Positions 55,306-64,000 of a stretch of DNA of 64,000 bases are shown in pieces. A model generated the notes under the pieces. That model made no database searches. It was not told the DNA's origin and saw only the letters and a program-made list of their open reading frames with translations. Position 1 is the first letter of the stretch. Each line of letters begins with the position of its first letter. A program made the position numbers and the translations under genes. This DNA comes from Muscardinus avellanarius (Eukaryota; Chordata; Mammalia; Rodentia; Gliridae), in assembly GCA_963383645.1 (NCBI GenBank), contig OY726561.1, forward strand, positions 135,239,404 to 135,303,403, written 5' to 3'.

Positions 55306-56820
55306 AACAATAAGAAAAAAAAGACCCATCTTTGAAGGCTCCATCAGGACCTGAGAGATGACCAAAACACTCTGAATCATACTATGACTGCTGAAGTGAT
55401 GCCATCCTCATGTATTTCCTCCTACTTATCACTCAGAAAAGTCTGCTAGAATAGAGGAGCCATGACACCTTCAAATGCATGTCTCACTCTAGAGGTGGCC
55501 CTCATTTTCCCTTGAGTGTGTATTTCTTGCTTTCTGAAATAAACTTGTCTGTAGCTCTCCTCTTTGTCCTGGAAATTCTTGTCCAACCTGTAATCTGTAC
55601 CTGGATTCAATGGTTAGTTCATTTATTCAACAGCTATAAGTGAGGTGACTATGTTTCCGGCCTGTAGGTCAGCCGAGAATGAGACAAGCCCCATGGCTTG
55701 GGGAAGCTCCTAGGGAAAAAGATATATGAAGAGAGTCTTACAGAAAAGAGGGATGCATACCAGGATGCTGAGAAACACAGGACCCACAAAGGAGAAGCAG
55801 CTAACCCAAGTTGGATGACTCTGAGATGCCTTTACGTAGAGCTGAGGGTCTAGTGATGGTCCGGTAGTTGCGAGGGTTGCAGAGGTAGACCAGGGTAAAG
55901 GCAGGAAAGTGGTTATCAGGTACTGTGAAGGTCTGGTCCATGCCAGAGGGGTGATGTTGGAAAAGAGAAAGGAAAGTGAGAAGAATTCATGTTTCCCAAC
56001 TTTCCTTTTTCAATTTTCTCCACACTAATTTTCCATATCCATACATCAATTGCTTAATTATTCAGTTCCTATGTTCCCTAATTCCAAGACATACTTTGAT
56101 TTGAATTATTTCCAAAGAATTTTTCATAATTTCTGCCTAGATAATGTACACATTTTTGTATTAGACAGGTTTTTCTTTAATGAACCTCAAAATAAATGTG
56201 CAGCTGTTTTAATTTTAGAGGACTGGGATGCATGCGTCCCCAAACCCAACTGACAACTGAGGTTGCACTCTGTGCTCTTTCAGAAGCCCAGCAGTTTGAG
56301 TCCCAAGGATTGCTCTGTGCTCAGAAGAAAATCTCTGAACAGGTATTGAGCTGAAGAAAGCTCTTCATATTGACCAACAGGTGGGAAATTGAGCTTCAGT
56401 CACAAAAAGAGATTTGGGCTAGGAAATACTGTTTAGGAAAGTCCAACAATGTACCTATGCAATGTATTAAAGAGAAGTTTCCAGAATCTAGCCACTGGTT
56501 CAAAATGACATAGCAGCTTAAAAATTCACCCAGGCTCAAGGGATACCTCGAGTCCAATCTCTGCAAACATGTGAAGTGAAGGGCAAAAACAATTAAGATG
56601 ACAGATACATGCAACTTTGGAGTTCACAAAACCCCCACATCCATGGAGGTTAAAGATTGACCTTTATCAAAAGGCAAGAAGACTCTTTACAACAAACCTC
56701 AGGCATTGATTCACTTTCTATTTTTAGGTATGCTCCCAAATCCTTAGAAGCAAAATAAATGCATACTAACCATTAGTTGAGTTTTCTCCAAGAACTGACA
56801 ACTAGATTCCATCATTTGTT
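55306..56820. other. Unassigned non-coding sequence
   Basis: 55615-55735 is L2-like (TTCATTTATTCAACAGCTAT). Otherwise nothing recognised; small open frames only. Confidence 0.38.
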
Positions 56821-57217
56821 TACTATGTGATTGATTTGATTGATTGATTTTTTTTTCTTGCAGTACTGAGAATTGAACCCAGGGGCATTCTACTTCTGAG
56901 CTACACTCCCAGCCCTATTTTTTATTCTTTATTTTTAAACAGGGTCTCACTGAGTTGCAAAGGGCCTCACTAAGTAGTTGAGGCTGTCTACAAACCCAGA
57001 TCCTCCTGTCTCAGCCTCCCAAATGCTGGGATTACAAGCATGTATCACCACGCCTGGACCTATTTTTTTATTCTTTATTTTGAAATAGGGTCTCACTAAG
57101 TTGTAGAGAGCCTCACTAAGTACCCAAGACTGGCCTTGAAACTGTGGTCTTTCTATCTCAGCCTCCCAAGTACTTGAATTACAAGTGCGTACCACCATGC
57201 CTGGGTACTATGTGATT
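56821..57217 (-). mobile_element. Trimeric SINE (B1 + B1-dID) with one pair of target duplications
   Basis: TACTATGTGATT at 56821-56832 and 57206-57217 encloses, in the minus sense, a B1 monomer (57205-57059), then a complete B1-dID (57055-56849). No duplication lies between the two parts. Confidence 0.85.
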
Positions 57218-57384
57218 TATATGTAGCCTCTCATTTCACCCTAACAAAAAAACCTCTTGTTTTTTGGTTATAGACCTGTAGCCTCAGAGTGGAAATAAGT
57301 CACCTGTGCAGTGTGACAGGACAGGAGTGGCCAGCGGGAATTTCCAGAAAATGTCCAGCTCAGGTAACAGTATTTTTTTAGTGC

Positions 57385-57585
57385 CCAAAGACACACTTTG
57401 GGCAAGAAGCTTGGATTCAAATTCTGGATCTTTATCATGATCTAGAACAAGCAGCTGAACTTCTCTGGGCCTTATTAACTCATTTGCAAAATGGGTATAA
57501 ATAACTCACCAGTTGTGTAAGTAACTGGTTTTTCTGGCTTATAGTAAAGCACTCAAAAAATTATAATTGTTGTTAACACTTATAT
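57385..57585 (+). mobile_element. MIR SINE
   Basis: GCTTGGATTCAAATTCTGGA, AACTTCTCTGGGCCTTATTA, CTCATTTGCAAAATGGGTAT. Confidence 0.83.
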
Positions 57586-58239
57586 TAGTGAATTTGTGAT
57601 TATTATTTTTGAGAATGTCTCAAGTGGTCAAATTTTCAGTTCCCAACCCAGGAATGCCACATCTAATTATCTGGCAGAAACACTTCTAAATGCAGGAGAA
57701 AGGAAATGGTGATTGTGGGACACAGCATATCTTAGTAGCAGTAACAAACAAAAATCTACCAAGAACAGCTCCTTGTCAAGAAAAACAAATCAGCACAGAT
57801 ATTTACAAACCAAAACACAAAAAAGGAAACCACGGCAGAAGAGGATCCCATGCTCAGAACCCTAAACCCACATCAAAGAGCCTCGGCACATGACCGACCT
57901 GGCATGGAGATGGCACTATCTCTGCCTGCTGGCCCGAAACACAACGACTGGCACTGCAGCCCCAAGAAATTCCATCAAGTAAACCAAAGACTTGAAGTGC
58001 AGAAAGTGGCAGCAGAGCACCAACATCTTAAGCGACCAGTTTTAGGGACAGAGAAAAAGATCCCAAAACCTGTGCGCTCACCTGAAGCCGGCACCTGCAG
58101 CAGTGGACTGCGCCACAGAGACCTGGGCCTGCAGGATAGTAAGTTAACCAGGTTTCTCAGTGGACTACAGCCCAGAGAAGCCGCAGGGACCCTGGTGGGC
58201 AGGGAGGTGCAGGACCAGGGCCGGAAGGCACAGAAAACA

Positions 58240-58545
58240 GAGCTAGATGGTGCAGAGCTTAGGGTCGGAAGGTGCAGAGCCGAGGGTCAGAAGGTACGGA
58301 GCCGAGGGCCTGAAAGTACAGAGCCCAAGCCCGGAAAGCTCAGAGACAATGCCTGGAAAGGGCAGACCGAAGCTACAGAACATGGAGAGCCAAGGGCCCA
58401 GAAAGTGTGGAGTCCAGGGCCGGAGAGTGTGAAGCCTAGAGCCAGAGAGCGCGGAGCCCTGGGCCAGAAGGCACAGAGCTCTGGGCCAGAGAGTGCAAGC
58501 CCAGAGCCAGAAAACACAGAGCCCAGGGCTGGAAAACTCTGAACC
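58240..58545 (+). repeat. 22-bp VNTR in the L1 5' region (about 14 units)
   Basis: Units such as GTGCAGAGCCGAGGGTCAGA+AG, each 22 bases with small variations. A 230-codon frame (57850-58542) spans the upstream unique part and the VNTR. Because 22 is not a multiple of 3, the protein period would be 22 residues; no known domain is seen. Confidence 0.88.
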
Positions 58546-59318
58546 ATGTGCTTGCATGGAATTCATTTACAGTGACACCAGGGCACAAAGCAGTCAGAGG
58601 AAAGAGAGGGGTGCAAACACTCATACAGTGGACCCAAAAGCTGACAACAGGTTTTGGAGCAAATGAGAAATAATGGAACATACTCCAGAATCTACTACAG
58701 TGAATGTGGGCCATATATATGTAAATTAGAACTACTGCATTTTATTGGTTGTTTTTTGTCTTTGATTTATATAATTGTTAGTTTTGTAGCTTAATTTGTT
58801 ATTATATGCATGTTTGTTTGCTCCCTCCCCCATTCTCTTCTTCCAAAACTTCTTTATTCCCTTACTGTATTTTCTCTTCTTCCAAAAGTTTTTCCCCCTT
58901 ACTGTATCTCCTTGTTTTATACTCAAGCTATTTCATATCTCCATACCTAAATACTCTATACTAACTACAAGAATCCTAATATATCACCATCTCTCATCAT
59001 CAACCTTATTATATTTAAATTTGTACTCAATTTTATCATATCCTCTACTTTATCATATCCCTACTTTAGTACCCATCACCCCAGCTCCTCCCCCCCTCAC
59101 CTAACCATCACCATTGGAAAAAAAAAAACATTATTCACCTTTGCATAAACCTGGTAATTCCTCAAAATACCTACTACAAAGACTGTATCAGACAGGTTAC
59201 CCACAGACTCACACACAAAGAAAGAAGATGCCAAGATAACAGAAACACAAACTCCAAAATTCTGAAACTAGAAAGAGGAACAGTGAGGAAATAAGAGAAA
59301 TCACAAATACTGACTTAC

Positions 59319-59333
59319 AAGAAATATAAGAGA
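59319..59333. repeat. Target-site duplication, left (element copy 2)
   Basis: AAGAAATATAAGA here matches AAGAAATATAAGA at 62129-62141. Confidence 0.85.
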
Positions 59334-60126
59334 GGACTTCCGGGAAGATGGTGACCGAGAAAAGCGGGGCTTAAGAGCCCCGCTAACAACCAATCTCCAT
59401 TACCACAAAATCAGCGCCTTTCATAGCCAGAAAACACCATCACCAGAGAAACAAAAAAAGCACCAGGCTCCAGAGAGAAAGCGGAGTGAGAACAGAGCTC
59501 AGAGCCACAGAGGAGATACACCGGCCTCACGCCCAAGGACGTGGCAGCAACACCATACTGCTGGCGGCAGCAGCGAGTTCACCGGACGGCTACAGCAAGC
59601 TGAGGTGAGCCGCTGCGGAACAGCCAGGCGGGATTTCTCGGCGCAGGGAGCATCTAAAGCTCCCAGTGGCTGAGCTCAGCACACGCTACAGGGATTCAGA
59701 GTGGAACTCAAAACCAAGAAGAAATACAGCAGCCTCACAGCCGAGGGCGTAGCAGTGGCGCCATATTGCCACCGGCGGCAGCAGCAGCGAATTCACTGAG
59801 TCCAGTACAGCTAGATCTGCATACTCAAGAACAGTGAGTCAAATTGCGGGCCACAGAGGAGAAATCCCAGTACTGTACTCCCTGGGACTTGACCCAGTGG
59901 GGGAGTGGCGGTGGCAGAGATATCACACCATAGGAGAACGTGCAACCTGGCATCCCCCACAGTCTAAAGCAGCCTCTATCGACTCTCTGGGTCGAAGACT
60001 CTGTGATAAAACCCAGTAAAGGAGTAGTGGGGTCTGAGATACTACTGACTCGAGATCCAGAACACCTTAAGTGAAGTCATAGTGACCCAAGGGAAGAACC
60101 CAGAGAAGGCACAAACTTCCGAAATC
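59334..60126 (+). promoter_or_regulatory. L1-type 5'UTR / internal promoter, copy 2
   Basis: CTTCCGG (59337-59343) and AAGATGG (59345-59351) open the leader. The copy 1 AAGATGGCG is AAGATGGTG here, a CpG decay. GCAAGCTGAGGTGAGC at 59595-59610 contains a good splice-donor consensus, also kept in copy 1. Confidence 0.62.
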
Positions 60127-61044
60127 ATGGGAAAGAGGAATAATACTGGAGCAATGAATGCCCACAACCCCACAACATCAGAACCTGATAAAATAGAAAA
60201 TCAGAGATTTCTAGAAGATCAAATCAGGAAAATAACTGTAGAAATAATAGAGGTGCTTCGAAAAGAACTCAGAGAGAACCAAAAAGAGATAAAAGATGCA
60301 ATTAATGAAGTAAAGGCCTCAATTCAAAGCACAAACAGCCGATTAGACCACATGGAGAGCAGAATCTCGCTCTTAGAAGATGATCATTACAAAAATGAAC
60401 GCATAGTTTCTAATCTTGGAAAAAATATCCGACAGCAGGAATCTGATATTGAAGAAATATGGGCCCATTTTAAGAGAGCTAACCTAAGAATAATTGGAAT
60501 AGAGGAGGGAAAAGAAAGTGAAACCAAAGGGATCAACAATCTCTTCAAGGAAGTAATAGCAGAAAATTTTCCAAACATAGAGCAAGAGGTTGATACACAG
60601 GTCCAGGAAACTTATAGAACTCCCTTTAGACAGGATCAGAGAAGAGGATCCCCACGCCACATAATTGTCAAAATGACCAATGTGGAAGCCAAGCAGAGAA
60701 TCTTAAAGGCAACAAAAACAAAGGGCCAAGTGACATTCAGAGGCAAACCAATTAGAATCACTCCAGACTTCCCAAACCAAGTCATGAGAGCCAGAAGGGC
60801 TTGGAGTAACATATTCCAAACTCTGAAAGAAAACAACTTCCAGCCAAAAATTCCCTACCCAGCAAAACTTTCTATCAAATTAGATGGAGAAATAAGAAGC
60901 TTCCATGACAAACAGAAACTGAAGGAATTTATGTCTTCAAAACCAGCACTAGAGAAAATACTCAAAGAGATTAACTACAAAGAAGAAATAGGTAACACAC
61001 ACCAGAACCAGAGAAACAAGATTTTCCATCCAACAGACAACTAA
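60127..61044 (+). CDS. LINE-1 ORF1 protein (nucleic-acid chaperone), intact, copy 2
   Basis: L1 ORF1p binds L1 RNA as a trimer and chaperones nucleic acids in target-primed reverse transcription. The MGKRNN methionine is taken as the start; upstream the open frame begins only with GTG. 305 codons, no break. Coiled coil about residues 25-115, RRM from NLRIIGIEEG, then the RRAW and YPAKLS motifs of the C-terminal domain. Over the whole open frame (320 codons) it differs from copy 1 at 22 residues by my count. Twenty of these are in the first 186, so the RNA-binding half is almost unchanged. No ORF2 follows; the next sequence is the inverted ORF2 fragment. Confidence 0.93.
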   Translation: MGKRNNTGAMNAHNPTTSEPDKIENQRFLEDQIRKITVEIIEVLRKELRENQKEIKDAINEVKASIQSTNSRLDHMESRISLLEDDHYKNERIVSNLGKNIRQQESDIEEIWAHFKRANLRIIGIEEGKESETKGINNLFKEVIAENFPNIEQEVDTQVQETYRTPFRQDQRRGSPRHIIVKMTNVEAKQRILKATKTKGQVTFRGKPIRITPDFPNQVMRARRAWSNIFQTLKENNFQPKIPYPAKLSIKLDGEIRSFHDKQKLKEFMSSKPALEKILKEINYKEEIGNTHQNQRNKIFHPTDN

Positions 61045-61049
61045 GATTG

Positions 61050-61760
61050 GTTATCTGTGGAGATTCATTATTTATGTTAGTCTTTTACCTATCTCTAAAT
61101 TGTATTGTTTGCCTTTATTGTCGTTAATTTTTAGAATTTCTAGTTGGAATATTAATATACCTTCAGATATAGCATTTGGAAATATTTTATCCCATTCTAT
61201 TAGTAACTTTTAACTCTGTTTACATTGTCTTTGAATATACTATATTTTTTTTTATTTTTTAGGGAGTTTATTTACCCTTTTGTTGCCTGTGCCATTGAAA
61301 TCATATCCAAGAAACCACTGCCAATTTCAGTGTTGTGAGGTTTTATGACCCAGATTTTCTCCTAAAAGTTTATAGTCTTTAGATTTATATTTAGGTCTTT
61401 TATCTATTTTGAGTTAATATTTGTATATGGGGTTAGGTAAGGTCCAATTTTATTCTTTTCCATGTAATTATTATTTTTCAACAATATTTAGTTAAAAGAT
61501 TATTATTTCCACCACCAAATGTTCATGGAAACCTTGTCAAAAATAACTTGACAATATAGGGAAGAATTTAGCTCTAGGCTTTTATTTAACTCCAATGGTT
61601 TATATATCTGCCTTTAGAATAGTACTACACTTTTTCAATTATTGTAGCTTTATATGGTTTGAAATCATAAAATATATATCTTCTAGCTTTGTTCTTTTTC
61701 AAGATCGTTTTGGGTATCTAGAGTCCATATTCCATATTAGGATAGATTTTTTTTTCTGAA
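61050..61760 (-). pseudogene. Inverted L1 ORF2 3' fragment inside copy 2
   Basis: Antisense ORF2: on the minus strand it reads from AGCTAGAAGATATATATTTT and ATAGACCATTGGAG (near 61590-61690) through GGACCTTACCTAACCCCAT (near 61425-61445) to AGATAGGTAAAAGACTAACA (61076-61095). Ends match those in copy 1. On the element's sense strand a long T-run ending in ATTTTTTAG (61254-61262) gives a strong acceptor-like site. Confidence 0.82.
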
Positions 61761-62093
61761 AAATAAATATATAAATATATGATAGTTTCACCTATAAAAA
61801 TAGAAAAAAATATTCTCTGGTAAGAAAGAAAGTAAAAAGAAATATTGAAATGTTATCTTTAAGTCATTGAAAGCTTGGTATCAGAACAAATGAAACTGTT
61901 ATGTGAGATTATCATTTTTAATTTTGGATAAATTGCTAAAATACTAGATGTCAACCACTAAGCCAAGCATGGGAGGGAGAGGGAGGGATGGGGAGAGAAT
62001 GGGGTGGGGATCAGGTGGGGGCTGACTGGGCGATGTGTGCATGTATGTCTACAAAAGTTTGTATCCCACTATGATGTATGAATACAGTGCACC

Positions 62094-62099
62094 AATAAA
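62094..62099 (+). terminator. L1 3'UTR polyadenylation signal (AATAAA), copy 2
   Basis: AATACAGTGCACCAATAAAA just before the poly(A). Confidence 0.78.
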
Positions 62100-62128
62100 A
62101 AAAAAAACAGTGAGTTCAAAAAAAAAAA

Positions 62129-62141
62129 AAGAAATATAAGA
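62129..62141. repeat. Target-site duplication, right (element copy 2)
   Basis: AAGAAATATAAGA; partner of 59319-59331. Confidence 0.85.
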
Positions 62142-62399
62142 AAGAGAATTCTGAATCCTGATCTTTAATATGATGAAAGGCCTCACAGTAAGTATACGAA
62201 AATAGAGGAGGAAATGGATATTAAGAAAGAATCAGAAAGAGGCTTGGAATGAAATGAAAGAATAAATAAATGAAATGACGAAAGCAATAGAAAGAAATTC
62301 TCGAAGATTAGATGAAATGGAAAACAGAATATCACTGTTAGAAGACAGTTTATTTAAAACTGAAAGCACAGTCAATAGTATACAGAAGACATTATAACA

Positions 62400-62658
62400 A
62401 CAGAACCTAAACAGCCAACAACTACGGGACAACATGAAACGTCCTAACTTACAAATAAAAGGTAGCCCACGGAACCTTCTCCAAAATATATCAAATGCTG
62501 GGCCACAAGGTAAATGCCAGCAAATTCAAAAGACAAAATATAATTCCCTGCATCTTTTCAGATCACAATGGAATGAAAATGGAAATCAACAACAGGAAGA
62601 CCAAAAGAAACTATTTAAATACATGGTGAATGAGGAGTGTTTAAGATCAGAAATAAGG
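62400..62658 (+). pseudogene. Older L1, ORF2 endonuclease C-terminal part, decayed
   Basis: Resembles the ORF2 stretch after the endonuclease: AACCTTCTCCAAAATATATC, CAGATCACAATGGAATGAAA, CAACAACAGGAAGACCAAAA. Cut by the LTR at 62658. Confidence 0.72.
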
Positions 62659-63558
62659 TGTTATGGTGAAAATGTTACAGGGGTCCTGTTGGGCTCTCGG
62701 ACTATTGCAGTGCGATATAGCCACAAGTTCTTGTTTTGAGCTATGTTTAGAAAACAATAGACTGAACTCTTTTGCTGTAACCTTAAGCAATTTTATTACT
62801 ACAAAGATGGAAAGATAGAAACAGATGGTAAAGCCCTACACCCTGAAAGGAGAGGGGTATAGGTAAGTGACTTGAACATAAGTCATTGGAGTTCTAGATA
62901 CAGAATAGCTTTTATAGATACATGGTCCTTCATCTTGCTCTTCCAAGTATTCTTTGGATCCAACTAGATCCACCCCTTCCCTGGGGGAGGTCTTTTGATG
63001 TGGGAATTTGTTCCTGTAGACCTGCCCTGTCTCTGGTACAGACCCCAAGCCTTTTGTTACACCTCAAAATGTGTTAATTGATTATCAGAGTCTGGGATCT
63101 CTTGAAGGCTTATGGCATCCCCACATGCTTGGGAAAGTTTGTTTGCCTTAGAAATGTAAAAGACACTGGGCTTCTGCTATTTTCTTACTAATAACCCTGG
63201 CACCTGGAACTCTGCAGAGTCCCTTCCCTGTCTGAATGCCTGTCCACATTCAAGCTTCTGGCTTTTTTTTTTCTTTTTTTGGTGGTACTGGGGTTCCTGG
63301 AAGCCCTTCTACCTCTGGGCTACACTCCCAGACCTATTTTTGAATACTTTTTATGTGGAAACAGGGTCTCTTAAGCCAGTGTGGCTGGCTTCGAACCTGC
63401 ATGATCCTCCTGCCTCTGCCTCCCAAGTGTGGGGATTACAAGCGTGCGCCACCACGCCTGGCAATCTTCTGGCTTTTTAATACCAAAGTTATTTTCAAAG
63501 CCATTTCCCAATACCAGCACCTTAATACATTTTGAAGCCCTTTCTCAATACCAGCACA
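62659..63558 (-). mobile_element. Endogenous retrovirus solo LTR with U3/R/U5 signals
   Basis: Minus-sense LTR opening TGTGCTGGTATTGAGAAAGG and closing TTTTCACCATAACA (TG...CA). TATA-like TCTATAAAAGC at 62917-62907 and AATAAA at 62797-62792 place U3, R and U5 in a normal order. Flanking hexamers ATAAGG and AAAGGG nearly match. About 700 bp once the SINE is removed. No retroviral genes are present. A ~46-bp tandem duplication (AATACCAGCACC/AATACCAGCACA) marks its 5' end. Confidence 0.8.
63252..63478 (-). mobile_element. B1-dID SINE, young, nested in the LTR
   Basis: Element 63267-63462; CTTCTGGCTTTT at 63255-63266 and 63466-63477. Near-consensus young type with GTCTCTTAAGCCAGTGTGGC. Confidence 0.92.
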
Positions 63559-64000
63559 AAGGGAAGAAATAAATAATTTCCTGAAATTAAATGAAAATAG
63601 AGACACAACATACCAATATCTGTGGGACACTTTGAAGGCAGTGTTAAGAGGAAAGTTTATAGCATTGAGTACCCACATAAAAAGAACAGAGAGTACCCAA
63701 GTAAACAACCTAATGACACATCTCAAGGACCTAGAAAAATAGCAGCAGTCTAATACCAAAGCCAGCAGAAGGCAGAAAATTACTAAAATCAGAGGAGAAG
63801 TAAATTAGAGAATAAAAAACAATAACAAAGGATCGACAAAACAAGAACTCGTTCTTTGAAAAGATTAATAAATTTAACAACCCCCTGGCCAATCTAACCA
63901 AAAGAAAGAGAGAATCAACTGAAATCATTAAAATCAGAAATGAAAAAGGAGACATTATTACAGACAGTAGGGAAGGATTATCAGAAACTTTTTTGAAAAT
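63559..64000 (+). pseudogene. Older L1, ORF2 towards the RT domain, decayed, truncated by window end
   Basis: ATATCTGTGGGACACTTTGA, AGAGGAAAGTTTATAGCATT, GTAAACAACCTAATGACACA and AAAATCAGAAATGAAAAAGG are typical L1 ORF2 sequence ahead of the RT core. At least one stop (AAATAGCAGC) breaks it. Confidence 0.78.

Larger units (their letters stand above)
59334..62128 (+). mobile_element. ORF2-less L1-derived element, copy 2
   Basis: Same plan as copy 1: 5'UTR from GGACTTCCGGGAAGATGG, intact ORF1 (60127-61044), inverted ORF2 3' fragment (about 61050-61760), L1 3'UTR, poly(A) interrupted by CAGTGAGTTC (62108-62117). Length about 2.79 kb against 2.77 kb. Inserted in the same orientation into the ORF1 of an older L1. 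No reverse transcriptase or endonuclease is encoded. Confidence 0.9.
57660..64000 (+). mobile_element. Older L1 (5' region, ORF1, ORF2 start), interrupted, runs off the window
   Basis: 5' region with GC-rich VNTR (57660-59100); decayed ORF1 start (59220-59333) resuming at 62141-62400 (coiled-coil-like AGATTAGATGAAATGGAAAA); ORF2 from about 62460 to the window end. Copy 2 sits inside its ORF1 (59334-62128) and an LTR inside its ORF2 (62659-63558). Stops are frequent. Confidence 0.72.

Overview
This is mammalian nuclear DNA, almost certainly from a squirrel-like rodent (Sciuridae or a close relative). The main evidence is more than 30 copies of a dimeric SINE: a 7SL-derived B1 half joined by a CAAAATAAAA-type linker to a tRNA-Ala-derived ID half. 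That is the B1-dID arrangement known from squirrels and dormice. Ancient MIR, L2-like, L1M, ERVL and MaLR-type remnants fit a eutherian genome. I see no host protein-coding exon, tRNA, rRNA or CpG-island promoter that I can defend. The window reads as gene-poor, repeat-dense intergenic or deep intronic DNA. The only long open frames with recognisable protein homology are two LINE-1 ORF1 genes.

Layout. 0-6 kb: a decayed ERVL pol fragment is split by an L1-derived element on the minus strand (copy 1, 1382-4148). 6-25 kb: mostly unassigned sequence with scattered SINEs, microsatellites, a MIR, LTR remnants and L1 3' ends. One L1 3' end carries an inverted block of a monomer family at 18.9-19.3 kb. 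25.6-28.6 kb: a composite flanked by a 12-bp imperfect direct repeat. It consists of GC-rich modules, five ~170-bp tandem monomers, a B1-dID copy, about sixteen 50-bp VNTR units and an L1 3' end with an A-rich tail. 28.6-34 kb: old LINE remnants and an LTR. 34.9-42.6 kb: one old plus-strand L1 ORF2, riddled with later SINE and L1 insertions. 42.8-57 kb: unassigned sequence, SINEs, a twin-primed L1, a very long polypyrimidine tract, a GC-rich unique stretch (50-52.3 kb), an L1 holding a solo LTR with perfect 5-bp target duplications, and a DNA-transposon fossil. 57.7-64 kb: an older plus-strand L1 whose 5' region holds a 22-bp VNTR. It is broken by copy 2 of the L1-derived element (59334-62128) and by a minus-strand LTR that itself holds a SINE.

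Most notable system: copies 1 and 2 share one unusual design, 5'UTR, intact ORF1 (305 codons from the MGK start), an inverted fragment of the 3' part of L1 ORF2, then the L1 3'UTR and poly(A). By eye both rearrangement breakpoints are the same in the two copies, yet each copy has its own target-site duplication. The rearranged form therefore appears to have been mobilised as a unit: an ORF1-only, ORF2-less LINE family, analogous to but distinct from HAL1 ('half-L1'), that would need reverse transcriptase supplied in trans. The 25.6-28.6 kb composite is a second candidate non-autonomous retroelement, resembling primate SVA/LAVA in plan only.

All family assignments were made by eye from remembered consensus features. 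Edges of old repeats are approximate.
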